NCBI RefSeq assembly: GCF_030730905.1
Contig: NZ_JAVAMP010000005.1
Span: 62,001-126,000 of the forward strand
DNA: 64,000 nucleotides
DNA from: Chengkuizengella axinellae
GTDB taxonomy: Bacteria > Bacillota > Bacilli > Paenibacillales > KCTC-33759
Reading direction: 5' to 3'
Below the pieces are notes generated by a model. The model ran no database searches. It was not told the origin of the DNA and was given only the letters and a program-made list of their open reading frames with translations. Position numbers and translations under genes: made by a program. Positions 43,400-51,381 of the stretch are shown here, piece by piece (the stretch's first letter is position 1; every line of letters begins with the position of its first letter).

Positions 43400-44185
43400 T
43401 TATTTCAGTTCGACAATCGCACTAGATATCCATCCCACTAAACCATTGCTTGTTTCTACCTTCACCCATGTAATTCCACCTAACGTTTCTTCTTCTCCTA
43501 GAAAGATTAACTCTTCACTTTCACCAATGACCTCAATAATATTATTAACTGTAGTTGAAGAAACGGGTTCTTTGCGAAGATTTCCTCCTTCTGTACCTGG
43601 AACAAGTCTCATTTTAATGATTTCAGCATGAACAGCCTCAATTTCATCTTCTTGTTCCTCTATTCCTTCTACTAGTCGATTAGCAATATCATCGTAATAT
43701 AGATCCCCTTGCAATATTTCAAAAAACACCCAGTCATTGATTTCAAGCCATGTTGTTGAAATTTTATTGTCGGGTAACTTGGCAATGATAATACCAATGA
43801 CAAGAACTATAAGAATAGAAACATTTACATAACGTCTTTTGAATTTTCGCTTATTTTCTGCCTTAAAATCGACTATTTTTTTCAAACTATTAAATTTCAA
43901 TAAAATAGTTTGAGTTAGTTGTTCAAGCTTCAGAACAAACATAAAATTCTTCTTTCCTCTTTTAATGCTCATAAATAATATGAGCCCAGTTATAGTATCT
44001 ATTACATAAACAAATCCTGCATATACTTTTTCTACAATTAAAATGAATAACACCAATACTTTAGGCAATAACTTAATCAAAGTGAAGTAAATCAAATATA
44101 AGAGTACTATGACTAAAAATACCGCACGAATCCAACTTGGAAAATACATCCACAAAGAAGATAATGTAATGTATATACTCTCCAT
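43400..44185 (-). CDS. Membrane protein with C-terminal bacterial SH3 domain (last gene of the TIR/SLOG/RyR cluster)
   Basis: A GGAG site directly before the ATG at 44185 makes this start better than the ATG at 44206, which lies in the upstream gene. About 261 residues. Two or three membrane segments (residues ~15-75), a basic loop (KAENKRKFKRRYVNV), another hydrophobic helix ~125-145 (ILIVLVIGIIIAK), then an acidic coiled part (EGIEEQEDEIEAVHAEI) and a C-terminal SH3b domain (NLRKEPVSSTTVN; VGWISSAIVEL). The SH3 domain probably faces the cell wall. It starts one base after the stop of the gene before, so it belongs to the same transcript. Confidence 0.7.
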   Translation of the reverse strand: MESIYITLSSLWMYFPSWIRAVFLVIVLLYLIYFTLIKLLPKVLVLFILIVEKVYAGFVYVIDTITGLILFMSIKRGKKNFMFVLKLEQLTQTILLKFNSLKKIVDFKAENKRKFKRRYVNVSILIVLVIGIIIAKLPDNKISTTWLEINDWVFFEILQGDLYYDDIANRLVEGIEEQEDEIEAVHAEIIKMRLVPGTEGGNLRKEPVSSTTVNNIIEVIGESEELIFLGEEETLGGITWVKVETSNGLVGWISSAIVELK

Positions 44186-44186
44186 A

Positions 44187-45080
44187 CTAACTCCATTCCT
44201 CATCATCAGAGTTGTTCACTTCAAGATCATCATTATTTTTAAAGCTATTTCCCGCTTGTTTTTCCTCTATTAAAGGGGAAGTCTCATTTTGTCCTGCTGG
44301 TAAAATTGAATCTCCTAAGATGCTTTTAGCCCGCATATATTGAACCTCATCAATAGTACCATTAACAAATTTTTCTCGAATCATCGTTTTCGATTTTTCA
44401 AGTTCTTTTACTTTAGAGCGAAGCTCCATCTTAAACTCACTAACATCATCATATAACGGTAAAAGTAAACCCACAGGGGTACCTTGGAATATTTCAAGGA
44501 GCTCTTCTGCTTTTTTATTCTTAATCTCTTTCTCTAAATCAACGTCTTCCATACTTCTGCGATGATTTTTCAGCCTTTGTTTCAATTCTTCACTCAAATC
44601 TACATCCCCATCAAGCATAATCTTCAGACCCATTTTTTCAAGCTCATCTGTATTCAATTGATCTGGAATAATATGTTCAACTTCACTAATGTCACCGACT
44701 TTATACTGCCTACAAGCTTTTTTGATTTGCATCTTCAACTGCTTTTTAACATCTGTTTCAACATCTTCAATTCTACTTTCTATGAAATGATCAAATTGAT
44801 TAATTTTTATCGTGATGTTTATATCCACTAAAAAATTATCACCAATATCCTGAGAAGAAAATTCTTCTTCTATTTTCGCATGAATTGGAGTTTGATTAAT
44901 ACGGTATCTAGTTGTAAATCTTTTCAATTTCATCTCAGCTCGCGATAACCGTTCTCCATTTTCTACCACGCGGTATTCCCCATTCAGGTTTTTATAAACA
45001 TATGTATAAGAAGGCGTTGCATAAGGTTCTTGTCCTAAAATACTATATTTAACAGAATCCACACTATCAATCACATTCAT
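44187..45080 (-). CDS. SPFH-like/SHOCT-like protein of the TIR/SLOG/RyR cluster
   Basis: 297 residues with GAGGAG before the ATG. Residues ~95-200 (LVDINITIKINQFDHFIES, RIEDVETDVKKQLKMQIKKA, then LEKMGLKIMLDGDVD) have the strand and charged-helix look of SPFH/band-7 domains. Residues ~245-268 (MIREKFVNGTIDEVQYMRAK) resemble a SHOCT motif. No transmembrane segment. It may scaffold the membrane protein encoded downstream. The domain names are by eye; no homologue search was possible. Confidence 0.5.
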   Translation of the reverse strand: MNVIDSVDSVKYSILGQEPYATPSYTYVYKNLNGEYRVVENGERLSRAEMKLKRFTTRYRINQTPIHAKIEEEFSSQDIGDNFLVDINITIKINQFDHFIESRIEDVETDVKKQLKMQIKKACRQYKVGDISEVEHIIPDQLNTDELEKMGLKIMLDGDVDLSEELKQRLKNHRRSMEDVDLEKEIKNKKAEELLEIFQGTPVGLLLPLYDDVSEFKMELRSKVKELEKSKTMIREKFVNGTIDEVQYMRAKSILGDSILPAGQNETSPLIEEKQAGNSFKNNDDLEVNNSDDEEWS

Positions 45081-45094
45081 TTATATTGCTCCTC

Positions 45095-47362
45095 TCAAAA
45101 ATTAATATATTTATTCAAAAATACAGGACTATCTGCTTTCTGTAATTCTTGGTTTAAGAAAATATGTATTCGGTGTTTACTATCACTCGCCCCATATTTC
45201 ATTAAGTGTTTAATAAGGTTCCACAGTTTTTTTTCATTCACTTCGTTTCCTAATGCAGTTTTTGCCCATTTCTCCAATAAAATATTTTGGGTCGGATTTC
45301 GATAAAGGTCATTTAAGTACTTAATCCAAAAATCATGATGTTTGTCCGATTTAAAGAACAAGTCTGGATGAGACAAAAATATGCCCGATGCAAAACGTAA
45401 TACAACGCCGTATTGGGCTCCTTCAAGCTCAGTAAACCAATTTTTCCAAAATTGAAAATAGATCTTTTCATAATTCCCACCCCACAATGCAGCACGATTA
45501 AGCTGATTCATTGTTTTCTTAATGGGATAATAAAGTTGTTTTTCATTTTGATTAAATACCGTTTGAATCAGATTCAGACTTTGATGAAAGTGACGCACTC
45601 CTATATCTTTTCCCAATAAAATAATCGCCGTCCACTGAAGGCTTTTATTTCTAGATCCTATCCATGATTTCATTAGATTAAATACCTTATGTGCAAAATT
45701 TTTATCCTGAGCTACCTTTTCTAAAAGGTGCACAATAAACCACCTTTGTTTTACATGATTGGATTTAGCCAACGGTTGAATTATTTTTTCACGTACACCT
45801 GAAAAATCCAGCTTTGCAAGATGTACAAGAATGTTTAATAGAAGATATTTTGACATGTCCCCTTCATTCATCAATTTAAATATCCAGTTGGTAATGGGAA
45901 GTTGATAATCATCTATTTGTGTCCAAACATACTCCCAAACATAATGACCATCTTCTGGGTATTTAAAGTGCATCTCATCTATTTCTTCTGTACCTATATC
46001 ACTTTGACGTAATCCTCTCTTCTCGATTACATGAAAGAATTCAAACCTTTCCTCTTTTGATCTGTGCTTTTCCTTCTGAAATAGCATCTGTCCTTCTTCT
46101 TGAGTAATCATTTGTGATAATAATTTTGATTTTTCTCGAATAAAGGTAGAGGGATTTCCTTCAAATAATCCAATGGACAAATAGAAAGCAATATCCGATA
46201 TATGTGTATTTTGTTTAAACCATGTTTGAACTCTAACTTTGGTTTTTGTATAAAATGAATCCTTTAAATGATGTAAAGTGATCTCACCTGAAACGTATAA
46301 TTTGATTTGCTTCAAAATAGGATTGAGCTCATCTGGATAAATCAATTCGGGCAGTACGCCCTGAGATTCATGGCTGTTTAACCATTCTTTCATTTTGAAA
46401 GCGACTTCTGTATTACCTTCTGACCACTTTATATATTTAAACAGCATATCCATTACGTTTTCAGGAGCAGACACATGTACAGATACAGAAGACAACATGG
46501 TTTGAGATGATGGTGATTTTGAAATAAACACCATAAAAGATTGTTTATCCTTTAAACGCTGGATCAAAACTTCCATTTCATGTGCTGTAAAACTATTAAA
46601 AAACTGTAGTTCATCTGCTTCGATGATTAAACCGATCTTAGATTTTAAACGGTGATTAACCATTTCTTTTAACGAAGTTTCTTTTTCCCATTCGTATATT
46701 TCTTGTATTCCTAAACTTTGTAGCAGTGCAATAGCAGAAGTGAACTTTCCTGTTTGATTTGTATGATGAAAATGAACAATACTTTCTTGTAATAGTATCT
46801 GTTTTGCTATCTCCATATTTGGAAAAGGAACATACACTTCCTTCACCTTGTTTAAAGTGTATTCGTTAACTTTATACAAGTGAACGCGTAATTGATTTTG
46901 TAATACTAACGGTTCATTCACCGATAATTTTTGAATATCTTTTTTACTGTCTTTACTATTTTCCTGTGTAATTTCTCCAATTGTTTCAACAATTTTATCA
47001 AGACCTTCTGTAGAAAAATCAATCCATTGCAAATCACATAAATTTAATTCAAGTGATTTAGGAACTCGTGCTTGATTGATAACAATCGGTATAATTGGTA
47101 GATCATAGTAGAGTGCTCTATCAATTTCTTTTGGGACAAATTTAGAATCTCCAACATTTTCAGTGATGAATACGATACACATGTTTACTTTTTGTTCTAA
47201 ATCCTCAATAATTCTAATATAATAACGGTCACCCTTTGGAATATCTCTCGGGGCATACCAACAAGGGATATGATTGCTTTCCAGATATTCAGCAACTTCC
47301 TGTACTAATTCAGCATCTTTTGAAGAATGACTTAAAAAAACAGGCTTTTTATGATCTGTCAA
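45095..47362 (-). CDS. TIR-domain protein with degenerate NTPase-like core and helical C-terminus
   Basis: 755 residues; the start codon is TTG at 47362 with AAGGAG upstream. Residues 7-130 are a TIR domain: VFLSHSSKD, CWYAPRDIPKGD and the likely catalytic glutamate E79 in FVPKEIDRAL. Bacterial TIR domains cleave NAD+ and make (cyclic) ADP-ribose signals. Residues ~195-340 look like a degraded P-loop NTPase: HHTNQTGKFTSA (199-210) lacks the first glycine of Walker A and the S/T after GK, and LIIEADE (245-251) sits at Walker B. The rest is a helical, HEAT/ARM-like region. Tightly packed with the SLOG gene upstream (18 bp). Confidence 0.8.
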   Translation of the reverse strand: MTDHKKPVFLSHSSKDAELVQEVAEYLESNHIPCWYAPRDIPKGDRYYIRIIEDLEQKVNMCIVFITENVGDSKFVPKEIDRALYYDLPIIPIVINQARVPKSLELNLCDLQWIDFSTEGLDKIVETIGEITQENSKDSKKDIQKLSVNEPLVLQNQLRVHLYKVNEYTLNKVKEVYVPFPNMEIAKQILLQESIVHFHHTNQTGKFTSAIALLQSLGIQEIYEWEKETSLKEMVNHRLKSKIGLIIEADELQFFNSFTAHEMEVLIQRLKDKQSFMVFISKSPSSQTMLSSVSVHVSAPENVMDMLFKYIKWSEGNTEVAFKMKEWLNSHESQGVLPELIYPDELNPILKQIKLYVSGEITLHHLKDSFYTKTKVRVQTWFKQNTHISDIAFYLSIGLFEGNPSTFIREKSKLLSQMITQEEGQMLFQKEKHRSKEERFEFFHVIEKRGLRQSDIGTEEIDEMHFKYPEDGHYVWEYVWTQIDDYQLPITNWIFKLMNEGDMSKYLLLNILVHLAKLDFSGVREKIIQPLAKSNHVKQRWFIVHLLEKVAQDKNFAHKVFNLMKSWIGSRNKSLQWTAIILLGKDIGVRHFHQSLNLIQTVFNQNEKQLYYPIKKTMNQLNRAALWGGNYEKIYFQFWKNWFTELEGAQYGVVLRFASGIFLSHPDLFFKSDKHHDFWIKYLNDLYRNPTQNILLEKWAKTALGNEVNEKKLWNLIKHLMKYGASDSKHRIHIFLNQELQKADSPVFLNKYINF

Positions 47363-47380
47363 TGAAATCTTCTCCTTTCG

Positions 47381-48001
47381 TTATATTGATTGATACGTTT
47401 TTTGATCAATATATCGACCTTTAATAGGGTTGATCTGAAAATCATCATTTCTAGGAGTATAAATTAAATAGGTTTTTCTATTTTCCAGTGATGAGGACAG
47501 CATTAAAGGTGCTTCAAAACCTTCAAATTGAAATCGTAAGATTTGAGCTGTACCACCTGGTTTTTCCAGCTGTTTATTACAGTCCCACAGCGCTAATAAA
47601 ATATGACTGGTTTGAGCAATATAACTACCAACCATTTTGTATCCATCTAGTTTATTTTTAATCTGGTAGTGATGAATATTAGGGATAAAAACCGAATCAG
47701 AACGTTCCACAAAGTAATAGAAGCTCTGTTTCGACTGTTTAGTTTTAAAATCGTTTATGTAAATGTCTATGGCAAATGGTAGAGGAATCTTTATAGATAT
47801 CCCATAACTTTCAGCTACTTTTGCAGCTAAACGATCTGCACCCTCTGCCAACGGAGTCTGTAATACAACACCTTGAGGATCATAAACCTTTAACACCTCT
47901 TGAAAAAAAAGATGAATCTCTGCTGTTACTGCCTCTACAGCATCCTCATGTAAGTTACGATGTCCTGTAATACCAATGATGAGTGGAGTGGAAGCAGACA
48001 T
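47381..48001 (-). CDS. SLOG-domain protein
   Basis: 206 residues of a single SLOG (Rossmann-like, LOG/DprA-type) domain: IGITGHRNL at 9-17, LAEGADRLAAKVA at 51-63, LPLPF near 73-77, then LLALWD (135-140) and GGTAQI (149-154). This pattern is shared by SLOG proteins in bacterial conflict loci, which are thought to bind or process nucleotide signals. In Thoeris, a SLOG domain senses the cyclic ADP-ribose product of a TIR protein. Here the TIR gene is next (18 bp downstream). Whether this protein senses that product is inference. Confidence 0.8.
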   Translation of the reverse strand: MSASTPLIIGITGHRNLHEDAVEAVTAEIHLFFQEVLKVYDPQGVVLQTPLAEGADRLAAKVAESYGISIKIPLPFAIDIYINDFKTKQSKQSFYYFVERSDSVFIPNIHHYQIKNKLDGYKMVGSYIAQTSHILLALWDCNKQLEKPGGTAQILRFQFEGFEAPLMLSSSLENRKTYLIYTPRNDDFQINPIKGRYIDQKTYQSI

Positions 48002-48014
48002 AAAAATACGCTCC

Positions 48015-49979
48015 TTATATATATTTCACAATATAATAGTCTAAAAGATCCATGATTTCATATAAGTTTTGAACAGTCTTGCGATCATAACTTTGATAAT
48101 CAATTTCTCTTAACTGATGAATAGATGTCAGATCATCATAGGGTACTAAGCAACCATGCAGCTTTTTGTCCTCATCCTTCACCTTTTCTTTTGTAACATG
48201 TAAATAAACATCCCACCCTCTCAAAAAGTAAAATGCATTCCAACGATTATGTTCTGCAGCAGCAACCCATTCCAGCCTATTATTTATTTCATGAAGGAAT
48301 GCTTCTTTGGTTAGAATAACTGTATGATCTTTCAATGGGGTTTTCTTAGGAACTGCGTCTAATCCTAAAAGCATCAATTTTGTAAATGCATGATTTAATT
48401 GGTTACGATTAGATTCCTTCATAAAGTCAGATAACATATCCCAATTTTCCACCAATTTTACATGGTTATGATTACTTTTTAATAGTTGCTGTGCGTTTAT
48501 TTGATATTTTTCATGTATTTTTTTAGCTAACAACTCAAATTCATTATTGATTACATAATTTTCATTTAATAAAGACTCATAATTACCAAACTGATATAAT
48601 TGCTGGTATCGATTTGAATTAACATGAATCCATCGACTTATTTTGACTTCCTCAATCATTTTGATATAAATAGGGATGTCAGGAAGTTTTCTAGTTAAAT
48701 TGATTCCTTCTGTCATATCCAGATAATCATTATTCAAACAAATGAAAGCATGCGTAAATGGTTGAGATTCCAATTGTATAAACTCATCTAATGAATCCAC
48801 TCGAATATCAAAAACATGAAAGTTAAGATTAGCTGTCTTCGAACTAAAAGGATAATTACGATGCCATTCTTTCTCTACCTTAATAGCATCTTTATCTAAA
48901 ATCGTAATGTGAAGTTGTTTTTGATGTATAAAATGACTTCTTTCCATCGCCTGAATAGCCACTTGTTGCCCTGATTGACCAAAACCTATAAACAATAAAT
49001 GTAATGGATCAGAATCGTATTTCTTCACACGATCCTCGTAATTCAAATATAGGGGATGATCATTCAACAATTTCTCAGCCATTAATCGATGAACATTAAA
49101 GGTTTTTATTGAAAAGTTTACGGAGCTGTCTGTCCCATGTTTTAAATCAAATTCAAGATCTTCATAAAGTAAATAAGATTGCCTATGAGTTAAGTGTAGG
49201 ATCACTTGTAATGAGTTTGGTTGATTCCGGTCATCATGAAAAAATTCTTGAATAGATAAAAGTTCATTTAAATTTTGAGAGTCATCTTCATGAAACACAA
49301 TAAAGTGTTTTGCTCTTTTTAGTTTGCTTTTTTTAAATAATTGGTGGTCGCCATGCTTCCCAACAAATAGGATGACTCCTAATTCCTTAATATAATCCTT
49401 CTGTACCTCTGAAATATCTTCTACCAATAGAACAATCGGTTTTCGTTGTTTCCTTAAATTTTCGATTAGGATTTTGCTATATGGATTAATGCCAGAGATT
49501 ACAATGTGATTTCCAAGCATCTGATACCACAATAGTTTCATAGATTGACCAAATAACTTATAAATAATTTGAAATAAAGTAGAAATGGTATACATCGCAG
49601 CAGACCATCTTGCGATTTCTATTGCTAAAGGATAACTAACAAATTTATCTCCACTTTTAGAAAAAACATTATCTACATCGAAAATAAATAAACGAAAAGA
49701 AGAATATATTGCATTCATAAAGGAATACTCTTCGATCGACAAATATTTAAATCCATAAAATCCTGTGGTTAAAGCAAGTAAAAATAAAAACACTTGAAAT
49801 TTAAACTTTTTAAATAGTGGAATAAATAGGATAAAAACAAATAAAAAACAAATTAAGATGGTTGTTAAAACTTGATCAGGAACACCCACCATTTCATTAC
49901 TAAAAAGGATGATACCTGATATGAAAAGTACACCTAATATATAATAAAAGACTCCTGCATATTTTCTTAAGTTTTTCAT
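48015..49979 (-). CDS. Membrane protein with two RCK/TrkA-N domains and a C-terminal RyR domain
   Basis: AAGGTG at a spacing of 8 supports the ATG at 49979; the in-frame GTG at 49988 overlaps the upstream stop. About 654 residues. Hydrophobic helices at ~8-27, 35-57, 60-80 and 120-142; the first RCK/TrkA-N domain at ~157-290 (NHIVISGINPYSKIL, IVLLVED), the second at ~325-445 (LHLLFIGFGQSGQQ), and at 565-647 a RyR domain (RLEWVAAAEHNRWNAF, GWDV, KLHGCLVPYDDL). RCK domains bind NAD(H), ATP or ions and gate potassium channels. The architecture suggests a nucleotide-gated membrane effector, possibly a channel, but I see no TVGYG filter. Confidence 0.8.
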   Translation of the reverse strand: MKNLRKYAGVFYYILGVLFISGIILFSNEMVGVPDQVLTTILICFLFVFILFIPLFKKFKFQVFLFLLALTTGFYGFKYLSIEEYSFMNAIYSSFRLFIFDVDNVFSKSGDKFVSYPLAIEIARWSAAMYTISTLFQIIYKLFGQSMKLLWYQMLGNHIVISGINPYSKILIENLRKQRKPIVLLVEDISEVQKDYIKELGVILFVGKHGDHQLFKKSKLKRAKHFIVFHEDDSQNLNELLSIQEFFHDDRNQPNSLQVILHLTHRQSYLLYEDLEFDLKHGTDSSVNFSIKTFNVHRLMAEKLLNDHPLYLNYEDRVKKYDSDPLHLLFIGFGQSGQQVAIQAMERSHFIHQKQLHITILDKDAIKVEKEWHRNYPFSSKTANLNFHVFDIRVDSLDEFIQLESQPFTHAFICLNNDYLDMTEGINLTRKLPDIPIYIKMIEEVKISRWIHVNSNRYQQLYQFGNYESLLNENYVINNEFELLAKKIHEKYQINAQQLLKSNHNHVKLVENWDMLSDFMKESNRNQLNHAFTKLMLLGLDAVPKKTPLKDHTVILTKEAFLHEINNRLEWVAAAEHNRWNAFYFLRGWDVYLHVTKEKVKDEDKKLHGCLVPYDDLTSIHQLREIDYQSYDRKTVQNLYEIMDLLDYYIVKYI

Positions 49980-49984
49980 AAATT

Positions 49985-50743
49985 TCACCTTAATGTTTGA
50001 CTAGCCAATGAAACAAATGTGTGATCAATTTGCACAAGATCCCATGAGGTAACAATGCCTATTGCTTTTTGTGTTTTCTTCCCATGTTCAGTGATGAGAA
50101 TGGCTTCAAGCTTTTTATTATTTTCAAAACTCTTATCAAAAATTTCCTCAAGATCATAGATAGAATTTTTCCTACCCATAAAGTGAACATTATGCTCCTT
50201 TTCTAAGGGTAAAATGTCAAAAGCAGTAACATAATCTATAGAGATAGTGGTTTTTGTTATATTACGAGATAACCACTTCGCTATCCCCCCTTCTGTCAGA
50301 AGCCCAACAAATCCTTTCTCGTCATAGATGGGAAATTGAGAATAACCAACCCTATCAATGGTTGATAGTATTTCCCTTAAAGAAGATTGTGGAGTGAAAG
50401 ATATTACAGGCTGAGAAGCAATAGATAAAGCATTGGGTGGATTAAGTATCAATTCGGATATGTGTTCAATATGTTCAACTACTTCTTCATGTGGTTCCGC
50501 TATGTAGAATCCTTCTCTAATTTTTTGGTGTACGATCGCATTTCTTAAATGTCCAAATTGCACTAGAGAATCATAATGAATTTTAACTGTTTTATGTCTA
50601 GATTTTGCTCTGTTTAATACTTCCCTATAAGGTGCATGTTCATTTGAACGACTTACTAAGCGAGTTAATGTATGGTGAATACGATTGAAGGCAGCCTCAA
50701 AGCGTTCTATCTTATTACTCATATTGGCTATAATATTTTCCAT
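49985..50743 (-). CDS. HEPN-like/CBS-pair protein, first gene of the TIR/SLOG/RyR cluster
   Basis: 252 residues with GGGGGAGGG before the ATG. Residues 1-105 are helical and contain HLRNAIVHQ with R67-x4-H72, the HEPN-type motif. Residues ~112-245 are two CBS repeats (LREILSTIDRVGYSQFPIYD, GFVGLLTEGGIAKWL; later AILITEHGKKTQKAIGIVT), which usually bind adenine nucleotides. The stop is 5 bases before the next gene's ATG. It may act as an energy or nucleotide sensor, or as a HEPN RNase held off by the CBS pair. The HEPN call rests on one motif. Confidence 0.7.
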   Translation of the reverse strand: MENIIANMSNKIERFEAAFNRIHHTLTRLVSRSNEHAPYREVLNRAKSRHKTVKIHYDSLVQFGHLRNAIVHQKIREGFYIAEPHEEVVEHIEHISELILNPPNALSIASQPVISFTPQSSLREILSTIDRVGYSQFPIYDEKGFVGLLTEGGIAKWLSRNITKTTISIDYVTAFDILPLEKEHNVHFMGRKNSIYDLEEIFDKSFENNKKLEAILITEHGKKTQKAIGIVTSWDLVQIDHTFVSLASQTLR

Positions 50744-51029
50744 ATTCCCTCCCCCTCTTATACTACAAAATTGATATAATTATATTAATTTATTGGTGAA
50801 ATATACCTAATTTTAGATTTTTTTGTCTTTAATCATACGAATTATATCATATTTTTAGATCGTTTTACCTAGAATAATTTACCAATAGGCTAGAAGAACT
50901 AGGTTGAATTCATCCTGAAATGACAAAACAAAAAGGAAAAATTATGAAACCAGTTAAAGAATCATACGTATACATTTTTTATAGAAAGGAATATTGGACA
51001 TTTATCAATAAAAAGAAGAGGTGCAAAAG

Positions 51030-51356
51030 ATGAAAAAAACAATGATCGTTATGCTGACCATGTTGATTGAATTCGCTTTGTTATGGGGTGTATCTTTTAC
51101 TTTGGGTTGGGCTTTGATCGACATTATATTTCTAGGGGGTTTAGCTATATTCGGGGTCATATGGTTGACTAAGGTTTCGGGCAACTTAGGTAAACAAGCA
51201 GTAAACGCTGAAGTGCGAGGGTGGAATGGTTTAAAAATAGAGGATGAGGGAGTAGACATAAACAAATTTAATCTCTCCCCTGTTTTACTTGGTGTTATTC
51301 TATTTTTAATCATTAGCTTGATAATCACGATTGTTCATTATTGGTCTTATTTTTAA
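51030..51356 (+). CDS. Small three-helix membrane protein
   Basis: About 108 residues. AGAGG at a spacing of 8 supports the ATG at 51030 over the GTG at 51021. Helices: ~4-25 (IVMLTMLIEFALLWGVS), ~27-48 (ALIDIIFLGGLAIFGVIW) and ~88-107 (VLLGVILFLIISLIITIV), with a hydrophilic loop containing NAEVRGWNGLKIEDEG. No family recognised; convergent with the DHHW gene. Confidence 0.6.
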   Translation: MKKTMIVMLTMLIEFALLWGVSFTLGWALIDIIFLGGLAIFGVIWLTKVSGNLGKQAVNAEVRGWNGLKIEDEGVDINKFNLSPVLLGVILFLIISLIITIVHYWSYF

Positions 51357-51381
51357 TTCATTTTTGCTTTTTAAATCAAAT

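Noticed and set aside
43330-43400. Possible terminator after the SH3 gene
   Set aside because: AAACCACT/AGTGATTT has only 7 of 8 matches and no GC-rich core.
45313-45495. 60-codon frame inside the TIR gene
   Set aside because: Same strand, different frame, no ribosome binding site; the TIR frame is continuous.
47381-48001. Reading the SLOG protein as DprA or a LOG cytokinin hydrolase
   Set aside because: It shares the fold but lacks the DprA RF domain and the LOG PGGxGTxxE motif.
48015-49979. Annotating the membrane protein as a potassium channel
   Set aside because: RCK domains are present, but no TVGYG-like selectivity filter can be found between the hydrophobic helices.
43400-50743. Calling the cluster a Thoeris system
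   Set aside because: TIR and SLOG are present, but no SIR2-like NADase (ThsA) gene is seen and the architecture is different, so the name would be misleading.
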